A stretch of DNA of 64,000 bases from Ceratorhiza oryzae-sativae (Eukaryota; Basidiomycota; Agaricomycetes; Cantharellales; Ceratobasidiaceae): assembly GCA_030998015.1 (NCBI GenBank), contig JARWMV010000240.1, positions 248,001 through 312,000 on the forward strand, given 5' to 3'. The notes under the pieces were generated by a model that was given only the letters and a program-made list of their open reading frames with translations, was not told the origin of the DNA and did not search any database. The first letter of the stretch is position 1. Every line of letters starts with the position of its first letter. The position numbers and the translations under genes are program-made. Shown here one piece after another: positions 61,601-64,000 of this stretch.

Positions 61601-64000
61601 GTCGCCCTTCTTCGCTGGCGTTGGTCCCTATCGCTCGACGCGCGGAAAAACTGCCGCGTGGATCTCGCTCTTGTTCGTGCCGCATGTATTCGATCGCTGC
61701 TGCGATGCTCCTGCGAAACAAAGCCAGCGTGGGTTAGTTTTTTTTTTACGTCCGGAAAAAAGTCGTAGCCGGTTAAGATCAAAACGGAAAAGAGTCAAAG
61801 TAAAACGAGAGTAGATATGTAAGGTGTGACGCAAAGGTGGAATTGGGTCAATGTGCAGGGTCGCAGGCGCAGAAAAACGACGAAGCAACGCAGATGGGCG
61901 TCAAGGGCAGAACAAGACCAACTAGGCACAACTCTGGTCACCCCACGTTTCCAGGCAGGACCCTGAGCCGATACACCGAGCCGGCGGCTTCATTAAAGAC
62001 GAACCATCGGGGGCGCAAGGTGGATGACCAAAATTGCGCAGACGGTCGAGAAGGCAAACGGCGCAAGGACGAAACGACTTACGGGCTATTGGGCATGACA
62101 CTTCCCCGGGTGACACCGCTCGCGACGGTCATGCCGAGTCCGAGCGCGCCGCCAAGGATACCCGTCGACTTGAGCTTGGCCGGCTTGGGGGGCGGGCTAG
62201 GCGGCGCGGGTTTCTTGCCAGACGGCGAACCGCTAAAGAGCGCACCGAGCGCAGACGAACTTCCGCGCTTCCGAACACCACCAGCGCTGTTCCTCCTGCC
62301 CTCCTTTCCTTCGCTCATGGGCGTAAACCCAAGCCCAGCAGCCGAACCCGGTGTGCTCGGCCGTCTCGAGCCACTCCCACCCTGCTGGGACTCTTTTCTC
62401 GCCCGCGACGAAAACACGTTGGACAACCCCAGGTTGAGCTTCGGCGGCCGGTTGGCCTGTGTCGGAGACGATGGTGGTTGAGGCTGACCCGCCCGATTGC
62501 GGTCCTGCGCTAGCTCGGGGTTCCTTTGATGTTGCAGCCCCATGGTCTGCATATGATGTTGTGGAATCATTCGCAATATCTCTCCTTCACCTCCTTCTGC
62601 GTCCGCAATATGAATCGTGAGATCCTCGCAACTCGTCCCACCGCGTTTCAGCAAGTCCCGACTGAATTGCCGCTTCTTTTTGCCAAGCCGGGCCGCGAGT
62701 CCGCTGGTGCTGCCACTGCCGGGTGTGGGCGAATGAGGCGGGGGTGTCCCGCCGGTGTAGCTCGGTGAGAGCGAGTTTGGGCTGGGCCCTCGGGGCTCGG
62801 CTGTGGGCTGATTCCGCCGGTGGAGTGAGGGCTGACCCCGCCACTTGATTGAGGGCTCAGTGGTATTGCGGGACCCGTCGGAGTCGGTGCGTTTTGGACC
62901 GGACCCGCGAGGAACGGAGAGGCAGGGTGAGGTTGGGTTTGGATGCCTGCTGGCAATAATGATGACACAGTGGGATGAGGCTCAGAAGGTCCAATCGGCG
63001 TGTTCGAACGACCTTCCGAGCTCGACCCGGTCGGAATCCCAGCAGCAGCGTGTACCATCACCTGCGGTACCTGCACTGCTGCACTGCTCTCTTTTTGAGC
63101 GACCAAGGGGCTCGTGCTCGCGCTTGGCTTGTTCATCAGATCCGACGCGGGCATCGGGGGCGCTCCATGCCCCGATGTTGCAACGGACTCTGATACTGCG
63201 GACAACGGCGTTGTCGGCGTTGGCGCTAGCGTAGTCAGGGTGGATGTTGATGCAGAACCAGACGAAAACGAGACGGTGGATGGGTTGTCCAGCGTCGGCC
63301 GCGGGGGGAGCGGTCGCAACGGGTTGGGAGCGGTAGGCGGCCTGGGCACCGACCCGGTCGTCGGAACAGGTCCGGCCGTCGACTGGGATGGAGTGGGCGA
63401 CGCCGACCTGGACGTCTGCCTCGAGAGCGACTGGCTTTCCAGCGGCAGCGAGAACTGGGATTGCGAGCGTGAAGGCAGCAAGGGCAGCGGACGTGGCGTG
63501 GCAGTCGTGGTCGCAAGTGAAGATCCCGAACCGAGACTAGAACCCGAGTTGGAAGCTTGGGAACTCGAGCCACTCACAGGCGTCGGCAACGCGCGTATTT
63601 GCCCAATCGCCATGTCGTCCTCGTCGTCTGTCTGGGAGTGTAGTCGGTCGTATAGCGGTGTGCCTGCGGGCGAGAGGGTCGTATCCGAACGTACACTAGC
63701 GTATGATTGTCGTTAGCCCACGCCTGTCGCCAGCTCACGAAAAACAGAGACACGTACGATAGGTCGCTGCGCCTGCCAGACGGGACCCACACTACCTTTT
63801 CCCAGCAGTCCTTTTCCTTGTCCCACCTCGATGGCTGGGCGAACGCAGACACGGGAAGGTGTCGTCCTGGGACAAGGCTTGCGCGCCAGCTCAGTCGCGA
63901 GCTCTTGGATGTCTTGGGCGCTGCTGAAGACGCAGAAAATATCAGCATCCTAGTCCATGCAGAGCGCAGCAGCTGGCGAGGCAGAAAAGGACGCACCGGA
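58647..64000 (-). CDS. RhoGAP-domain protein, 5' end outside the window
   Basis: It stimulates GTP hydrolysis by Rho-type GTPases, so it should act in polarity and cell-wall signalling. The RhoGAP domain lies at about 60290-59540. RCVRYLEKWGGDEEGLFRISG holds the arginine-finger region, split by an intron after GLF. LPDPILTRAL follows another intron, then PQVNYVLLHELCHLL and KMPLGNLLLLFCPTL. Before it are about 1000 residues of Ser/Pro-rich disordered sequence (63613-61000) with a basic patch, ARLGKKKRQFSRDLLKRGG, near 62640. After it is a 280-residue Pro/Ser-rich tail to the stop at 58647. The most upstream exons show FAQPSRWDKEKDCWEKVVWVP, which may belong to a PH-like region. The exon joints near 62800 and 63890 could not be resolved with confidence. 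Confidence 0.8.

Noticed and set aside
61185..62513. Several long plus-strand frames opposite the RhoGAP gene
   Set aside because: They are Arg-rich shadows of a GC-rich coding strand and have no domain.

Overview
The window is fungal nuclear DNA. Genes are cut by many short GT-AG introns of about 50-75 nt, the protein families are basidiomycete, and there are no bacterial-style operons. Paired sterol glucosyltransferases, a three-copy GH18 cluster, a Zn2Cys6 regulator with a Fungal_trans_2-like C-terminus and DUF6589/hAT mobile elements together suggest an Agaricomycete, most likely Rhizoctonia solani or another Ceratobasidiaceae. That placement is inference from recall, not from a search.

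Layout. 1-6.4 kb: a class-3 lipase with a one-base frameshift in otherwise empty DNA. 6.4-12.8 kb: tandem sterol 3-beta-glucosyltransferase copies, the first dead, the second nearly intact. 14.4-16.3 kb: a frameshifted Zn2Cys6 transcription factor. 16.7-17.5 kb (minus): an intact AIM41/YqeY mitochondrial protein. 17.9-25.2 kb: three GH18 chitinase copies; only the third keeps the catalytic motif, and the first two lie in a segmental duplication that also copied the AIM41 upstream region. 26-54.5 kb: a nested mobile-element island. 55.3-57.3 kb (minus): an intact secreted bicupin oxalate decarboxylase. 58.6 kb to the window edge (minus): a RhoGAP-domain protein whose 5' end lies outside.

The island can be dissected by its target-site duplications (TSDs). 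A hAT element (26000-38039, TSD GTTTCAAC, 14-bp perfect terminal repeats) contains an 8.5-kb element (29529-37999, TSD ACAGGTAAG, 130-bp perfect then about 400-bp imperfect inverted repeats). That inner element carries a DUF6589 gene and a decayed RecQ-like helicase, and is itself cut by a solo LTR. Further right are a second hAT family, a CpG-depleted relative of the first hAT, two LINE remnants, a Tc1-like DD34E element, a non-autonomous inverted-repeat element rich in GCCAGAATTCTGGC palindromes, and seven solo LTRs of four families. Six of the seven LTRs have perfect 5-bp TSDs. No retroelement interior survives. Several copies have lost nearly all CpG by transition, consistent with methylation-driven or RIP-like mutation.

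The most interesting candidate is the DUF6589 plus RecQ element with long inverted repeats and a 9-bp TSD. The ordinary genes fit cell-wall/sterol, mitochondrial, oxalate and Rho-signalling roles and do not form an obvious pathway.
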